Assembly (NCBI RefSeq): GCF_021729865.1
Contig: NZ_CP063400.1
Coordinates: forward strand, 2,914,001 to 2,978,000
Reading direction: 5' to 3'
Length of the DNA: 64,000 nucleotides
From: Hydrogenophaga sp. SL48
GTDB lineage: Bacteria > Pseudomonadota > Gammaproteobacteria > Burkholderiales > Burkholderiaceae_C
In this document: piece after piece, positions 53,357 through 63,698 of the stretch
Numbering within the stretch: the stretch's first letter is position 1
Layout: each line of letters begins with the position of its first letter
Made by a program: the position numbers and the translations under genes
The notes under the pieces: generated by a model
What the model saw: only the letters and a program-made list of their open reading frames with translations
Told to the model about the DNA's origin: nothing
The model's database searches: none

Positions 53357-53914
53357 ATGCCCCACACCCTGGTCATCCATGCCCACCCGCGCCCGGGCAG
53401 CTCGCTCATCACCGGCGCCATGCGCCAGGTGTTCGAGGCGCAGCCCGACACGACCGTGCGCCCGCTCTACGACCTCTACCCCGATTTCGACATCGACGTC
53501 GCCGCCGAGCAGCGCGCCCTGCTCGCGGCCGACCTGGTGGTCTGGCTCACACCGGTGCACTGGTACAGCGTGCCCGCGCTGATGAAGCACTGGTTTGACC
53601 AGGTGCTCGCCTACGGCTGGGCCTACGGGCCAGGCGGCGAGGCCCTGCGCGGCAAAACCGCCTGGTGGGTCACCAGCGCGGGCGCCACCGCCAGCGAATA
53701 CGCACCCGGCGGCAGCCACGGCCGTCCCTTCGCCGATTTCCTGCCGCCCATCGAAAATACCGCCCGCTTCTGCGGCATGCACTGGCTGCCGCCCTACGTG
53801 GTGCACGGTGGCCACGCCAACACGGTGGTGCAGGTGAGCGCCTGCTGCGGCGGTCTGCAACGGCTGCTCGAACAGCACCTCGCCGACATCACCACCGCGG
53901 GAGCCACCGCATGA
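53357..53914 (+). CDS. kefF: NAD(P)H-dependent flavodoxin-fold oxidoreductase, KefF-type ancillary protein
   Basis: 185 residues. Flavodoxin-like fold: HAHPRPGSSLITGAM (8-22, FMN phosphate loop), DLVVWLTPVHWYSVPALMKHWFDQVLAYGWAYG (about 60-92, key PVHWYSVPALMKHWFD). KefF/KefG stimulate the KefC/KefB potassium efflux channels and act as quinone oxidoreductases. The stop overlaps the kefC start by 4 bp, which supports the pairing. Confidence 0.92.
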   Translation: MPHTLVIHAHPRPGSSLITGAMRQVFEAQPDTTVRPLYDLYPDFDIDVAAEQRALLAADLVVWLTPVHWYSVPALMKHWFDQVLAYGWAYGPGGEALRGKTAWWVTSAGATASEYAPGGSHGRPFADFLPPIENTARFCGMHWLPPYVVHGGHANTVVQVSACCGGLQRLLEQHLADITTAGATA

Positions 53915-55716
53915 CCCAGGCGATCCTGTTCCTGCTGGCCGCGCTGGTGTTCGTGCCGCTGGCGGTGCGCGCCGGGCTGGGCTCGGTGCTGGGTTACCTC
54001 GTGGCCGGCGTGGTGATCGGGCCGGTCGGCCTGGGCGTGGTGAACGACCCCGCCGCCATCCTGCACGTGTCCGAACTCGGTGTGGTGCTGATGCTGTTCG
54101 TCATCGGGCTGGAGCTGGAGCCACAGCGCCTGTGGGCCATGCGCGGCGCGGTGTTCGGCGGCGGCGCGCTGCAGATGCTGCTGTGCGCCGCGCTGCTTTT
54201 TCCCGTCGGCCTGCTGGTGGGCTGGACCTGGCAGGCGGCGCTGGTCGGTTCGCTGGCGATGGCGCTCTCGTCCACGGCCATCGCCGTGGCCATCCTGCAG
54301 GAACGCAACCTGATGTCGCGCCCGGTGGGCCAGAGCGGCTTCGCCATGCTGCTGTTCCAGGACATCGCCGCGATCCCGCTGCTCGCGCTCGCCGCCGTGC
54401 TCGGCAGCGCCGCGCCCGCCGCCGAGCCGGCCCACGCGGCGCACAGCGGCGGCGTGTGGCTGCAGATCGCCGCCGTCGTCGGCGTGGTGGTGTTCGGCCG
54501 GTTTGTCGCCTACCCGCTGATGCGCTACATCGCGCGCATCAACGTGCGCGAGCTGTTCACCGGCTTCGCGCTGCTGCTGGTGCTGGGCGTGGCCGCGCTG
54601 ATGGAGCGCGTGGGGCTCTCGATGGGGCTGGGTGCCTTCCTGGCCGGCGTGCTGCTGGCCAGCTCGGAGTACCGCCACGCGCTGGAAAACGACATCCTGC
54701 CGTTCAAGGGCCTGCTGCTCGGCCTGTTCTTCATCGCGGTCGGCATGAGCATGCAGCTCGGCCTGCTGCTCTCCGCGCCGGTGCAGGTGATCGTGGGCCT
54801 GGTGGTGGTGGTGGCGCTCAAGGCGCTGGGGCTGTGGCTGCTGGGCCGCGTGGTGAAGCTGGCGGGCTCGCAGCGCTCGCTGCTGGCGGTGCTGCTGTCG
54901 CAGGTGGGCGAGTTCGCGTTCGTGGTGCTCGCGGCGGCCAAGGCCTCGGCCGTGCTGCCCGCCGCCGACGCCGACCTGCTCACGCTGATCGCCGCGCTCT
55001 CGATGGTCAGCACACCGCTGCTGCTGATCGCCTTCGACCGCTACAGCCGCCCCGAGGCCAGCAGCCGCCCGGCCGACACCATCGACGAACCCGAGGCGCC
55101 GGTGCTGCTGGCGGGCTTTGGCCGCTACGGCCAGATCGTGGCGCGCACGCTGCTGAGCGCTGGCATCCGCCCGACCGTGATCGACCACGACGCCGACACG
55201 GTCGATTCGGCCCGCCGCTTCGGCTACAAGGTGTATTTCGGCGACGCCACCCAGCCCGACCTGCTGCACGCGGCCGGCGTGGCGAACGCGCGCGCGGTGG
55301 TGATCGCCATCGACGACGCGGAACAGGTCACCCGCCTGGTGCACGAGCTGCAGACGGCCCACCCCGGCCTGCCCATCGTGGCCCGGGCCTACGACGCGGT
55401 GCACGCCCAGCACCTGGCCGACGCGAAGGTGCACCACGTGCAGCGCGAGCTGCTGGAGAGCTCGTTGCGCAGCGCCCGCGCCACGCTGGAGCTGCTCGGC
55501 TTCGACCGTTTCCACGCGCGCCAGCTCGCCGACGACTTCCGCCGCCATTCCGAGAGCATGGTGAAGGCGACACGCACCATCCGCCACGAGGGCGACGGCG
55601 ACGACTACGTCAAGCGACTGCGCGAAGCGAGGGAAGAGTTCGAGCGGCAGATGCAGGCCGACCTGCAACGCCAGCGCCAGCACGCGCCGGCAAGAGGCTG
55701 GGGCCAGCCCGATTGA
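53911..55716 (+). CDS. kefC: Glutathione-regulated potassium efflux antiporter, KefC/KefB type
   Basis: 601 residues. Membrane domain about 1-380 of the CPA2 monovalent cation:proton antiporter family with 12 or so helices, including the conserved HALENDILPFKGLLLGLFFIAVGM-type region (key ENDILPFKGLLLG, about 250-262), the site that interacts with the regulatory domain. A cytosolic RCK/TrkA-N domain starts near 396 with GFGRYGQIVARTLL (Rossmann GxGxxG) and ends in a charged helix. The protein expels K+ and protects against electrophiles when glutathione adducts bind. KefF is encoded just upstream. Confidence 0.95.
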   Translation: MTQAILFLLAALVFVPLAVRAGLGSVLGYLVAGVVIGPVGLGVVNDPAAILHVSELGVVLMLFVIGLELEPQRLWAMRGAVFGGGALQMLLCAALLFPVGLLVGWTWQAALVGSLAMALSSTAIAVAILQERNLMSRPVGQSGFAMLLFQDIAAIPLLALAAVLGSAAPAAEPAHAAHSGGVWLQIAAVVGVVVFGRFVAYPLMRYIARINVRELFTGFALLLVLGVAALMERVGLSMGLGAFLAGVLLASSEYRHALENDILPFKGLLLGLFFIAVGMSMQLGLLLSAPVQVIVGLVVVVALKALGLWLLGRVVKLAGSQRSLLAVLLSQVGEFAFVVLAAAKASAVLPAADADLLTLIAALSMVSTPLLLIAFDRYSRPEASSRPADTIDEPEAPVLLAGFGRYGQIVARTLLSAGIRPTVIDHDADTVDSARRFGYKVYFGDATQPDLLHAAGVANARAVVIAIDDAEQVTRLVHELQTAHPGLPIVARAYDAVHAQHLADAKVHHVQRELLESSLRSARATLELLGFDRFHARQLADDFRRHSESMVKATRTIRHEGDGDDYVKRLREAREEFERQMQADLQRQRQHAPARGWGQPD

Positions 55717-55740
55717 GGGGTGGCCCCGGGGGCCTTTGAA

Positions 55741-56124
55741 TCAGCGGCCCAGCAGGTACATCAGCCCCGCGCCCACCGCCGCGGCCAGCAGCAAGGCCAC
55801 GGCCAGCATCAGTTTGCCGCGACCGTCCGGCTCGCCGTCGTCCAACGGGTCGGCCACCCACGGCGCCTCGTCCACGGTGGGCTGAAAACCCGTGTCGGCG
55901 GCATCACCGCCGCGCCGCAGCGGGCTGCCCGGCGCCGCCCAGGTGGCCCAGAGTGCGTGCGCCTGCGTGGGCACGATCGCGCCCTGCGCCACCGCGGCTT
56001 CGACGTCGCTCCAGCCCAGTTGCACCTGCACCGAGGGCAGGAACACGTCGTCCACGTGCGTGGCCTCCCACTCCGACTGGCCTTCCATCACGAAGGTGTC
56101 CGGGTCGTCTTTTTCAATGGCCAC
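55741..56124 (-). CDS. Small protein with C-terminal membrane anchor, unknown function
   Basis: 127 residues from a GTG start with GGAGG 7 bp upstream, which decides the start over a longer frame. Sequence VAIEKDDPDTFVMEGQSEW leads into a soluble region of about 100 residues containing VQVQLGWSDVEAAVAQGAIVP (resembling a short GYF-like dip-in fold, not assigned) and ends in the hydrophobic anchor LMLAVALLLAAAVGAGLMYLLGR (about 105-127). I do not recognise the family. It is convergent with kefC, 24 bp away, and divergent from glsA. Confidence 0.65.
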   Translation of the reverse strand: MAIEKDDPDTFVMEGQSEWEATHVDDVFLPSVQVQLGWSDVEAAVAQGAIVPTQAHALWATWAAPGSPLRRGGDAADTGFQPTVDEAPWVADPLDDGEPDGRGKLMLAVALLLAAAVGAGLMYLLGR

Positions 56125-56358
56125 GCAACCTCCTTGTTCATGTTCGAAACCGCCTGTGACGATAGCGGAAACCGGCCGCCGCTGACACCCCCTTTGTGCG
56201 CCCCTTGTCGGCTGCAGCGCCCGGCGGCGCGGCTTTTCGCACACAGGGACGGCCTCACACCGCTGGGGGATACCCTGCCTTTCCCACCTTCATGCGCCCG
56301 CTGCATCCCGGCCGCCAGGCTCGGCATACCGTGGCCTCCGCGCTTCCTAGAATGCGCC

Positions 56359-57306
56359 ATGACCGCCACGCCGCCTCACCTTCCCGCCCTGCTGGAGCAA
56401 ATCCACACCGAAGCCCAGGCCCTCTATGGCCAGGGCCGCGTGGCCGACTACATCCCCGCGCTGGGCGAGGTGGCGCCGCGGCAGTTCGGCATGGCGGTGG
56501 CGCTGTGCAACGGCGAAAGCCACACCGTGGGCGACGCGCACACCGCGTTCTCGCTGCAGAGCATCACCAAGCTGTTCACCTTCGTGCTGGCGCTCAAGCT
56601 GGTGGGCGACGACCTGTGGAAGCGCGTGGGGCGCGAGCCCTCGGGCGCGGCGTTCAATTCCATCGTGCAGCTGGAGACGGAAAACGGCATCCCGCGCAAC
56701 CCCTTCATCAACGCGGGGGCGCTGGTCATCACCGACATCCTCACCAGCCGCTACGCCCACCTCGACTACGCCCTGCTCGGCGCCCTGCGCCGCCTGGTGG
56801 ACGACCCCGCGCTCTACTGGAACGCGCGCATCGCCCAGAGCGAGCGCGACACCGCGCACCGCAACATGGCCATGGCCTATTTCATGAAGAGCCACGGCAA
56901 CTTCCACAACGACCCCGAGCTGGTGCTCGACAACTACTGCCGCCAGTGCGCCACCGAAATGAGCTGCGCCCAGCTCGCGCAGGCCACCATGTTCCTCGCC
57001 AACGGCGGGCGCGACCTCGGGCGCAGCGGCGAAGCCGACGAACAGTTTTTGAGCGCCGACGACACCCGCCGCGTCAACGCCCTGCTGCTCACCTGCGGCG
57101 CCTACGACGCCGCGGGCGACTTCGCCTACCGCATCGGCCTGCCGGTGAAGACCGGTGTGGGCGGCTGCATCGTGGCCGTGGTGCCCGGCGTGGGCACGGT
57201 GGCCGTGTGGTCGCCCGAGCTCGACTCCAAAGGCAATTCGGTGCTCGGCGCGTTCGCGCTGGAGCGGCTGGTGCAGCTCACCGGCTGGGGCCACACCACG
57301 CTTTGA
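56359..57306 (+). CDS. glsA: Glutaminase
   Basis: 315 residues. Deamidates glutamine to glutamate and ammonium. It is the serine-dependent beta-lactamase-like glutaminase family: SLQSITKLF (about 65-73, catalytic Ser-x-x-Lys), NPFINAGALV (about 114-123), ENGIPRNP and KTGVGGCIVAVVPG (about 263-276). Length compares with E. coli YbaS/YneH (308-310). A 234-bp untranslated region with no clear feature precedes it. Confidence 0.95.
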   Translation: MTATPPHLPALLEQIHTEAQALYGQGRVADYIPALGEVAPRQFGMAVALCNGESHTVGDAHTAFSLQSITKLFTFVLALKLVGDDLWKRVGREPSGAAFNSIVQLETENGIPRNPFINAGALVITDILTSRYAHLDYALLGALRRLVDDPALYWNARIAQSERDTAHRNMAMAYFMKSHGNFHNDPELVLDNYCRQCATEMSCAQLAQATMFLANGGRDLGRSGEADEQFLSADDTRRVNALLLTCGAYDAAGDFAYRIGLPVKTGVGGCIVAVVPGVGTVAVWSPELDSKGNSVLGAFALERLVQLTGWGHTTL

Positions 57307-57361
57307 AAGCATTCAGGTTGGCGGCCTCTGCCCATCGAAAGGCAGGATAAAACCTTTGATG

Positions 57362-57416
57362 TGAATGGATTTTTGTGCCACCATGGCGCCAATAAATCTA
57401 TTCACAAATCTATTCA
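57362..57416. promoter_or_regulatory. Three 11-bp repeats overlapping the yjjJ start (candidate autoregulatory operator)
   Basis: AAATCTATTCA at 57394-57404 is repeated exactly at 57406-57416 (12-bp period, last base is the A of the ATG). TGAATGGATTT at 57362-57372 is its inverted copy with one mismatch. The sequence is AT-rich in a GC-rich genome, and the arrangement suits a DNA-binding protein controlling its own translation-start region. Confidence 0.6.
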
Positions 57417-58741
57417 TGTCAGCCACTCAAAACCCGAGCGAGCAACTGCTCACCGCCCTGCGCCAGCTCGGCGGCCACGCCAGCAGCCCGCAACTGCAAG
57501 ACCGCCTGGGCGTGAGCCAGGCCACCGTCTCCCGCGCGCTCAACGCCCTCGCCGCCACCGGCCAGGTGGTCAAGGTCGGCGCGGCGCGCGCCCAGCGCTA
57601 CCTGCTGCCGCGCGAGGTGGACGGTGTGGGCCGCCGCGTGCCGGTGCACGAGGTGAATGCCGACGGCAGCGTGCGCCCCTTCGGCACGCTGTTTCCGCTG
57701 GCCGGCAGCGGCTTCTGGATGGACGAAGCCCACGGCCGCAGCGCCTTTCACGACAGCCTGCCCTGGTTCATCTACGACATGCGGCCCCAGGGCTTTCTCG
57801 GCCGCGGCTTCGCGCAGGCCCACCCCGCGCTGCAACTGCCCGCCACCCTGCAGCACTGGAGCGATGACCACATCTTGAAAGCGCTCGTCAACGCGGGCGA
57901 CGACCTGCCGGGCAACCTGCTGGTCGGCACGCCGGCCTTCGACCGCTTCCTGGCCCGCCGGGGCGCCGCGCTGTCGATCAGCGACGCCGAAACCGACTAC
58001 CCGCGCCTCGCGCTCCAAGCCCTGGGCAGCAGCCACGCCGGCTCCAGCGCGGGCGGCGAACAGCCCAAATTCAGCGCGCTGCGCGACGGTCACCCTGTGC
58101 TGGTGAAGTTCTCACCCGCCGGCGACGCCCCGGCCGACCAGCGCTGGCGCGACCTGCTGGTGTGTGAAGCGCTGGCCCTGCACACCCTGGCCGAGGCCGG
58201 CGTGGCCGCCGCGCCCACCGAGCTTGTGCTGGCCGCCGGCCGCGTCTTCCTGCAAAGCCGGCGCTTCGACCGCACGCTGCAAGGGCGCGTCGGCATGGTC
58301 TCGCTCGACGTGTACGACCGCCAGTACATCGGCCAGGGCACCAACTGGGTCGACACCGCGCAGCGCGTCGACATGGCCGGCGCCGACCGACTCACCCCCG
58401 CCGACGTCGACACCCTCTGCCTGCTCGACGCCTACGGCGCCCTGATCGCCAACACCGACCGCCACCACGGCAACATCTCCCTGCTGCTGCAGGCCAACAG
58501 CTGGCAGCTCGCGCCCGCCTACGACATGCTGCCCATGCTCTACGCGCCCGTGGCTGGCGAGATCGTCCCGCGCGACTTCGCCGCCAACCCACCCCGGCCC
58601 AGCGTGCACACGCTCGCCGTCTGGCCCCGGGCGCGCGAACTGGCGCAGCGCTTCTGGCGGGCCGCCACGCAAGACGAGCGCATCAGCGCCGGGTTTCGCG
58701 CCATCGCCCAAATGAATCACGCCGTGGTCCGGGCGCTCTGA
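57416..58741 (+). CDS. yjjJ: YjjJ-type HipA-family kinase with N-terminal DNA-binding domain
   Basis: 441 residues. Residues about 8-60 are a winged helix (LLTALRQLGGHASSPQLQDRLGVSQATVSRALNALAATGQ, key GVSQATVSRAL). A HipA-like Ser/Thr kinase follows: glycine loop and lysine in SAGGEQPKFSALRDGHPVLVKFSP-like sequence (key GEQPKFSA, VLVKFS, about 205-230), catalytic loop NTDRHHGN (about 344-351) and YDMLPMLY (about 368-375). E. coli YjjJ is a HipA homologue with the same fusion and no own antitoxin, reported to be toxic. There is no hipB nearby, so this is a one-gene unit. Its own DNA-binding domain may replace HipB for autorepression. Confidence 0.88.
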   Translation: MSATQNPSEQLLTALRQLGGHASSPQLQDRLGVSQATVSRALNALAATGQVVKVGAARAQRYLLPREVDGVGRRVPVHEVNADGSVRPFGTLFPLAGSGFWMDEAHGRSAFHDSLPWFIYDMRPQGFLGRGFAQAHPALQLPATLQHWSDDHILKALVNAGDDLPGNLLVGTPAFDRFLARRGAALSISDAETDYPRLALQALGSSHAGSSAGGEQPKFSALRDGHPVLVKFSPAGDAPADQRWRDLLVCEALALHTLAEAGVAAAPTELVLAAGRVFLQSRRFDRTLQGRVGMVSLDVYDRQYIGQGTNWVDTAQRVDMAGADRLTPADVDTLCLLDAYGALIANTDRHHGNISLLLQANSWQLAPAYDMLPMLYAPVAGEIVPRDFAANPPRPSVHTLAVWPRARELAQRFWRAATQDERISAGFRAIAQMNHAVVRAL

Positions 58742-58852
58742 CGCAGCGCCGTTTGTTGCCCCATTTGCGGGATTGCACAGGGCATTGCAAACGGCACAAT
58801 GCGGCCACCTGTCACACACCCCGCCTCATCGCATCGGCGGATGGAAACCACC

Positions 58853-59449
58853 ATGAACAAACAGCCACGCTCTCGCTGCCGCGCTGCGGTAACGGTGCTT
58901 CTGGGAACCTTCGCCGCTGTTTCGCTGAGCGCCTGTGCCGCAGGCATCACCCTGCAAGGCGAAACCGCAACCCATCTTTGCAAGCCCAAAGAAGTCGTCG
59001 GCTTCTCGTGCGAACTGGCGGACCACCGACTGCTCTCGCTGTGTGGATCGCCTGGATTCAACGAGTTCCAGGGCAAGCCCGAGGACAACCCTGGGTATGC
59101 GTATGTGGCGGTCGGGTCGAAACAGGGCAAGGTTCAGTTCACACATCCCCGAGACCCCAAGGAGTACAAGAGGTACATGACACAGACCGTGTCCGTGACT
59201 GCACAGCACAACATGTTTGTCGAAACGGAAAGTGGGGCGTTTCTTTCGTTCTCGATCGGGAGAGATGTTGAGCCCATGGATCAGCTGACGATCGATGCAG
59301 ACCGGTCGCCAACGGGCTGGTGGTCGAAGGGCACCACGGCGCTGGAACCAAAGTGTCTGCTTCGGAACGACGGGGCGCACCTGGGATCATTCATGTCCAG
59401 AATGGTCGACAACCCGGAGTGGGTCAAGAACCGAAAGTCGAAGCAGTGA
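58853..59449 (+). CDS. Lipoprotein, candidate immunity protein of the downstream lysozyme effector
   Basis: 198 residues from MNKQPRSRCRAAVTVLLG. Lipoprotein signal peptide with lipobox LSAC (Cys28) and Ala at +2. The mature protein has paired cysteines (HLCKPKE, FSCELADHRLLSLCGS) and aromatic/Gly-rich strands (AYVAVGSKQGKVQFTHP); a beta-rich fold is likely. G+C is lower than in neighbouring genes. It is 29 bp upstream of the lysozyme-effector gene once the IS insertion is removed. T4SS antibacterial effectors of Xanthomonas (X-Tfe) are encoded next to periplasmic lipoprotein immunity proteins (X-Tfi), which makes that assignment reasonable but unproven. Confidence 0.7.
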   Translation: MNKQPRSRCRAAVTVLLGTFAAVSLSACAAGITLQGETATHLCKPKEVVGFSCELADHRLLSLCGSPGFNEFQGKPEDNPGYAYVAVGSKQGKVQFTHPRDPKEYKRYMTQTVSVTAQHNMFVETESGAFLSFSIGRDVEPMDQLTIDADRSPTGWWSKGTTALEPKCLLRNDGAHLGSFMSRMVDNPEWVKNRKSKQ

Positions 59450-59475
59450 ACAACAGCACCGTTCGGTGAGGTTAG

Positions 59476-60651
59476 GGAAGGTCTGCACAACACCCGCTAC
59501 GGCGCGAGGTGATGCATGCAATTTCAAATGATGGCGATTTCAGGCTCACGAGGGCGCTTTGTTGGCCGATTTCGCCCTGATTCGTGGCCGTTGGCCGCAT
59601 TCGGACGCACTCATCCTCGGGTCTCCTTCAAAAGCGTTCGGCGCACCATCCAGATGTTGGACAACGCAAACAGGGTGTGCAGCTGCGCCGTGTTCTTGGC
59701 CAATCCCCGGTAGCGCACCTTCACATATCCGAACTGGCGCTTGATCACCCGGAACGGGTGTTCGACCTTGGCTCGGATGCGCGCCTTGGTTTTCTCCAGC
59801 GCTTCCATGATCGAGCCCATGGGCGTTTCCTTGTCCAGCGCCTTGCGATGGCTGGGCATCATGGCCACGTACCAGTGGACCTCGGGATGGTCCTTGATCA
59901 CCTCATCGCGCTTGTGAACGCCCCGGTAGCCAGAGTCGGCAAAGACATCGGTTTCGTCGCCGTGCAGCAGTTCGCTGGCCTGGGTGATGTCGTGCGCGTT
60001 GGCCGCTGTGGCCTTGACGGTGTGCACCAGGCCCGATTCGGCATCGACCCCAATATGCGCTTTCATCCCGAAGTGCCACTGGTTGCCCTTCTTGGTCTGA
60101 TGCATCTCGGGGTCGCGTTCGCCGCTGTTGTTCTTGGTCGAGCTGGGGGCGGCAATGAGCGTGGCGTCGACGACCGTACCGCTCTTGAGCAGCAGGCCTT
60201 TGTCGGCCAGGGTGGCGTTGACCGTGGCAAGCAATTGCAGGCTCAAGTTGTGTTGTTCGAGCAGATGGCGAAAGCGCAGGATGGTGCTCTCGTCAGGCAA
60301 GTTCTCCTCACCCTGGTCCAGCCCCGCAAACTCTCGAAACATGGGCGTGTCGTACAGCGCCTCCTCCATCGCCGGGTCGGACAGGTTGAACCACTGCTGC
60401 AGGAAGTGAATGCGAAGCATGGTTCGCACGGCAAACGGCGGACGACCACCCTTGGCGCCAGGCGTTGGTGCATGCTGTGCAATCAGCGACACCAGCTCGG
60501 TCCACGGCACTACCAGGTTCATCTCGTCGAGGAACTCGCGCTTGCGCGTTCTCTTGGTCTTGCGCTCGAATCCGCTCTCGCCCAGGCTCATTTGCTTCAT
60601 GACGTCACTGTCTCACATCGGCCCACGGCGCCGCGGTTTTGCAGACCTTCC
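59476..60651 (-). mobile_element. Complete IS5-family insertion sequence (IS5 group)
   Basis: 1176 bp. Inverted ends GGAAGGTCTGCA (12 of 12 identical, homology continuing to about 16 bp) at both termini. Flanking 4-bp target duplication TTAG at 59472-59475 and 60652-60655, which fits the YTAR preference of the IS5 group. It contains one transposase gene of intact length. The intact ends and duplication mean a recent, single insertion between a lipoprotein gene and a lysozyme gene. Confidence 0.95.
59611..60600 (-). CDS. IS5-family transposase
   Basis: 329 residues, DDE class: DUF772 N-terminal domain (PPFAVRTMLRIHFLQQWFNLSDPAMEEALYD, key residues MLRIHFLQQWFNLSD), first Asp in VVDATLIAAPSS (about 149-160), second Asp in FADSGYRG (about 234-241), Glu in RAKVEHPFRVIKRQFG (about 290-305). 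Full length and in frame, so probably active. The first ATG is at 60600; a second at 60591 is possible. Confidence 0.95.
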   Translation of the reverse strand: MKQMSLGESGFERKTKRTRKREFLDEMNLVVPWTELVSLIAQHAPTPGAKGGRPPFAVRTMLRIHFLQQWFNLSDPAMEEALYDTPMFREFAGLDQGEENLPDESTILRFRHLLEQHNLSLQLLATVNATLADKGLLLKSGTVVDATLIAAPSSTKNNSGERDPEMHQTKKGNQWHFGMKAHIGVDAESGLVHTVKATAANAHDITQASELLHGDETDVFADSGYRGVHKRDEVIKDHPEVHWYVAMMPSHRKALDKETPMGSIMEALEKTKARIRAKVEHPFRVIKRQFGYVKVRYRGLAKNTAQLHTLFALSNIWMVRRTLLKETRG

Positions 60652-60658
60652 TTAGGCA

Positions 60659-61780
60659 ATGCCCAACGATTTGATTCCCAACCTGGACCGCACAACACGC
60701 CCGCGCGCCGAGTCGCTGCTGGTCGCCGCCTTCCGCAGCGGTATCACAGACCCAAGGGAGCTGGCCAATTTCATGGGGCAGGTGCAACATGAGAGCCAGA
60801 ACTTTTCGCGTCTCGAAGAGAATTTGAACTACAGCGGAAGCCGCCTCTACGACGTGTTCGGAGATCGCAATGGACTGACGCCGGTCAAGGCAGCGGAGAT
60901 CTCTCGCATTCCCGATCGAACGGAGCGCCAGAAAGCGATTGCCGAACAGGTCTACGGAGTGCCAGAGGGTGAACGCTTGCTGGGGAACACAGAGCCTGGT
61001 GACGGGTACAGGTTTCGCGGACGAGGCTACATACAGCTCACCGGACGCGGAAACTACGGGGCCTCGCAGAAAGCTACCGGCCTTGATCTGATCAATCACC
61101 CGGAGCTTGCAGCCGAGCAAGGCAATGCCGAAACGCTGGCGATTCAGTACTGGAAGACCACGGTCCATGGCAACAACAAGGCCAGAACCGATGCAAAAGC
61201 AGCGGGGGCCATCATCAACACAGGTGATGCGACCAAGACGCCCAAAGGCCTCACCGACCGCCAGGCCAATGCTGCCGCCTGGGAGTCAGCGCTCCACAAC
61301 GGCTATCTGCAGGAAGCGCTGACGCGCCATCCCTTGCCCGACCAGCCCGCCACCAAACATGCACCTTCGGAATCGCCTCCGGAAGAAGCTTTCTTAAAAC
61401 TGCGCCCCTCGCGCGAGCTCTCGACCGAGAGCCTGAGATTGCTGAAAGACAGCGCGCAGCACGTCCGCGCCACCGCCGAGCGGTACCAGCTCCCTTGGGA
61501 TCAGGGCATGGACAACACCGTCGTCGCCCTGGCGGCCGAAGCCCATAAGCAGGGTTTGAACGGCATTACCCACCTCAAGTTGGCGGATGGCCAGATCCGC
61601 TTTGCCCAGGCCAATGGAGGACCGATCAAGGAAGGCCAGATCGACGCAAGGCTGGCGGCCAATACCGATGCCAATGATTCCATCGCCCTCATGGCTCAAG
61701 CGGACCAGGCACCAGCGCAGAAGACCGCACCAGCGGCGCCTGAGCCGGCCCGCACGCAGGAGCCTGCCCTCGCCCGCTGA
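60659..61780 (+). CDS. GH19-type lysozyme with XVIPCD-like C-terminal domain: candidate T4SS antibacterial effector
   Basis: 373 residues, no signal peptide. Residues about 1-215 are a GH19 (chitinase/lysozyme) domain: ANFMGQVQHESQNFSRLEENLNYS (36-59, catalytic Glu45 in HES, second acid near Glu53/54), the GDGYRFRGRGYIQLTGRGNYG region (about 114-134, key RGRGYIQLTG) and AGAIINTGD. A Pro-rich linker (about 225-245) leads to a C-terminal segment about 255-352 (LLKDSAQHVRATAERYQLPW, GLNGITHLKLADGQIRFAQANGG, ANTDANDSIALMAQADQ; each shown in part). These residues resemble the XVIPCD secretion domain of Xanthomonadales T4SS effectors (motifs GLxRIDHV, FAVQG). The tail is Ala/Pro/Gln-rich. Without signal peptide but with a peptidoglycan hydrolase domain, export by a specialised system is needed. 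Confidence 0.78.
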   Translation: MPNDLIPNLDRTTRPRAESLLVAAFRSGITDPRELANFMGQVQHESQNFSRLEENLNYSGSRLYDVFGDRNGLTPVKAAEISRIPDRTERQKAIAEQVYGVPEGERLLGNTEPGDGYRFRGRGYIQLTGRGNYGASQKATGLDLINHPELAAEQGNAETLAIQYWKTTVHGNNKARTDAKAAGAIINTGDATKTPKGLTDRQANAAAWESALHNGYLQEALTRHPLPDQPATKHAPSESPPEEAFLKLRPSRELSTESLRLLKDSAQHVRATAERYQLPWDQGMDNTVVALAAEAHKQGLNGITHLKLADGQIRFAQANGGPIKEGQIDARLAANTDANDSIALMAQADQAPAQKTAPAAPEPARTQEPALAR

Positions 61781-61803
61781 GCCCGCCGCCCTAGAATGGG
61801 TGA

Positions 61804-63648
<1,845 letters not shown>

Positions 63649-63698
63649 AAGACTCAAACTGATATGCAGTCGAAATCTAAATCGGGAGCACCTTTGTG

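Noticed and set aside
56125..56358. Region upstream of glsA as a riboswitch or small gene
   Set aside because: No open frame with a ribosome-binding site and no convincing conserved stem structure could be found by eye.
57416..58741. HipA toxin of a hipBA toxin-antitoxin operon
   Set aside because: No hipB-like gene lies upstream or downstream. The DNA-binding domain is fused at the N-terminus as in YjjJ, so it is described as a single-gene unit.
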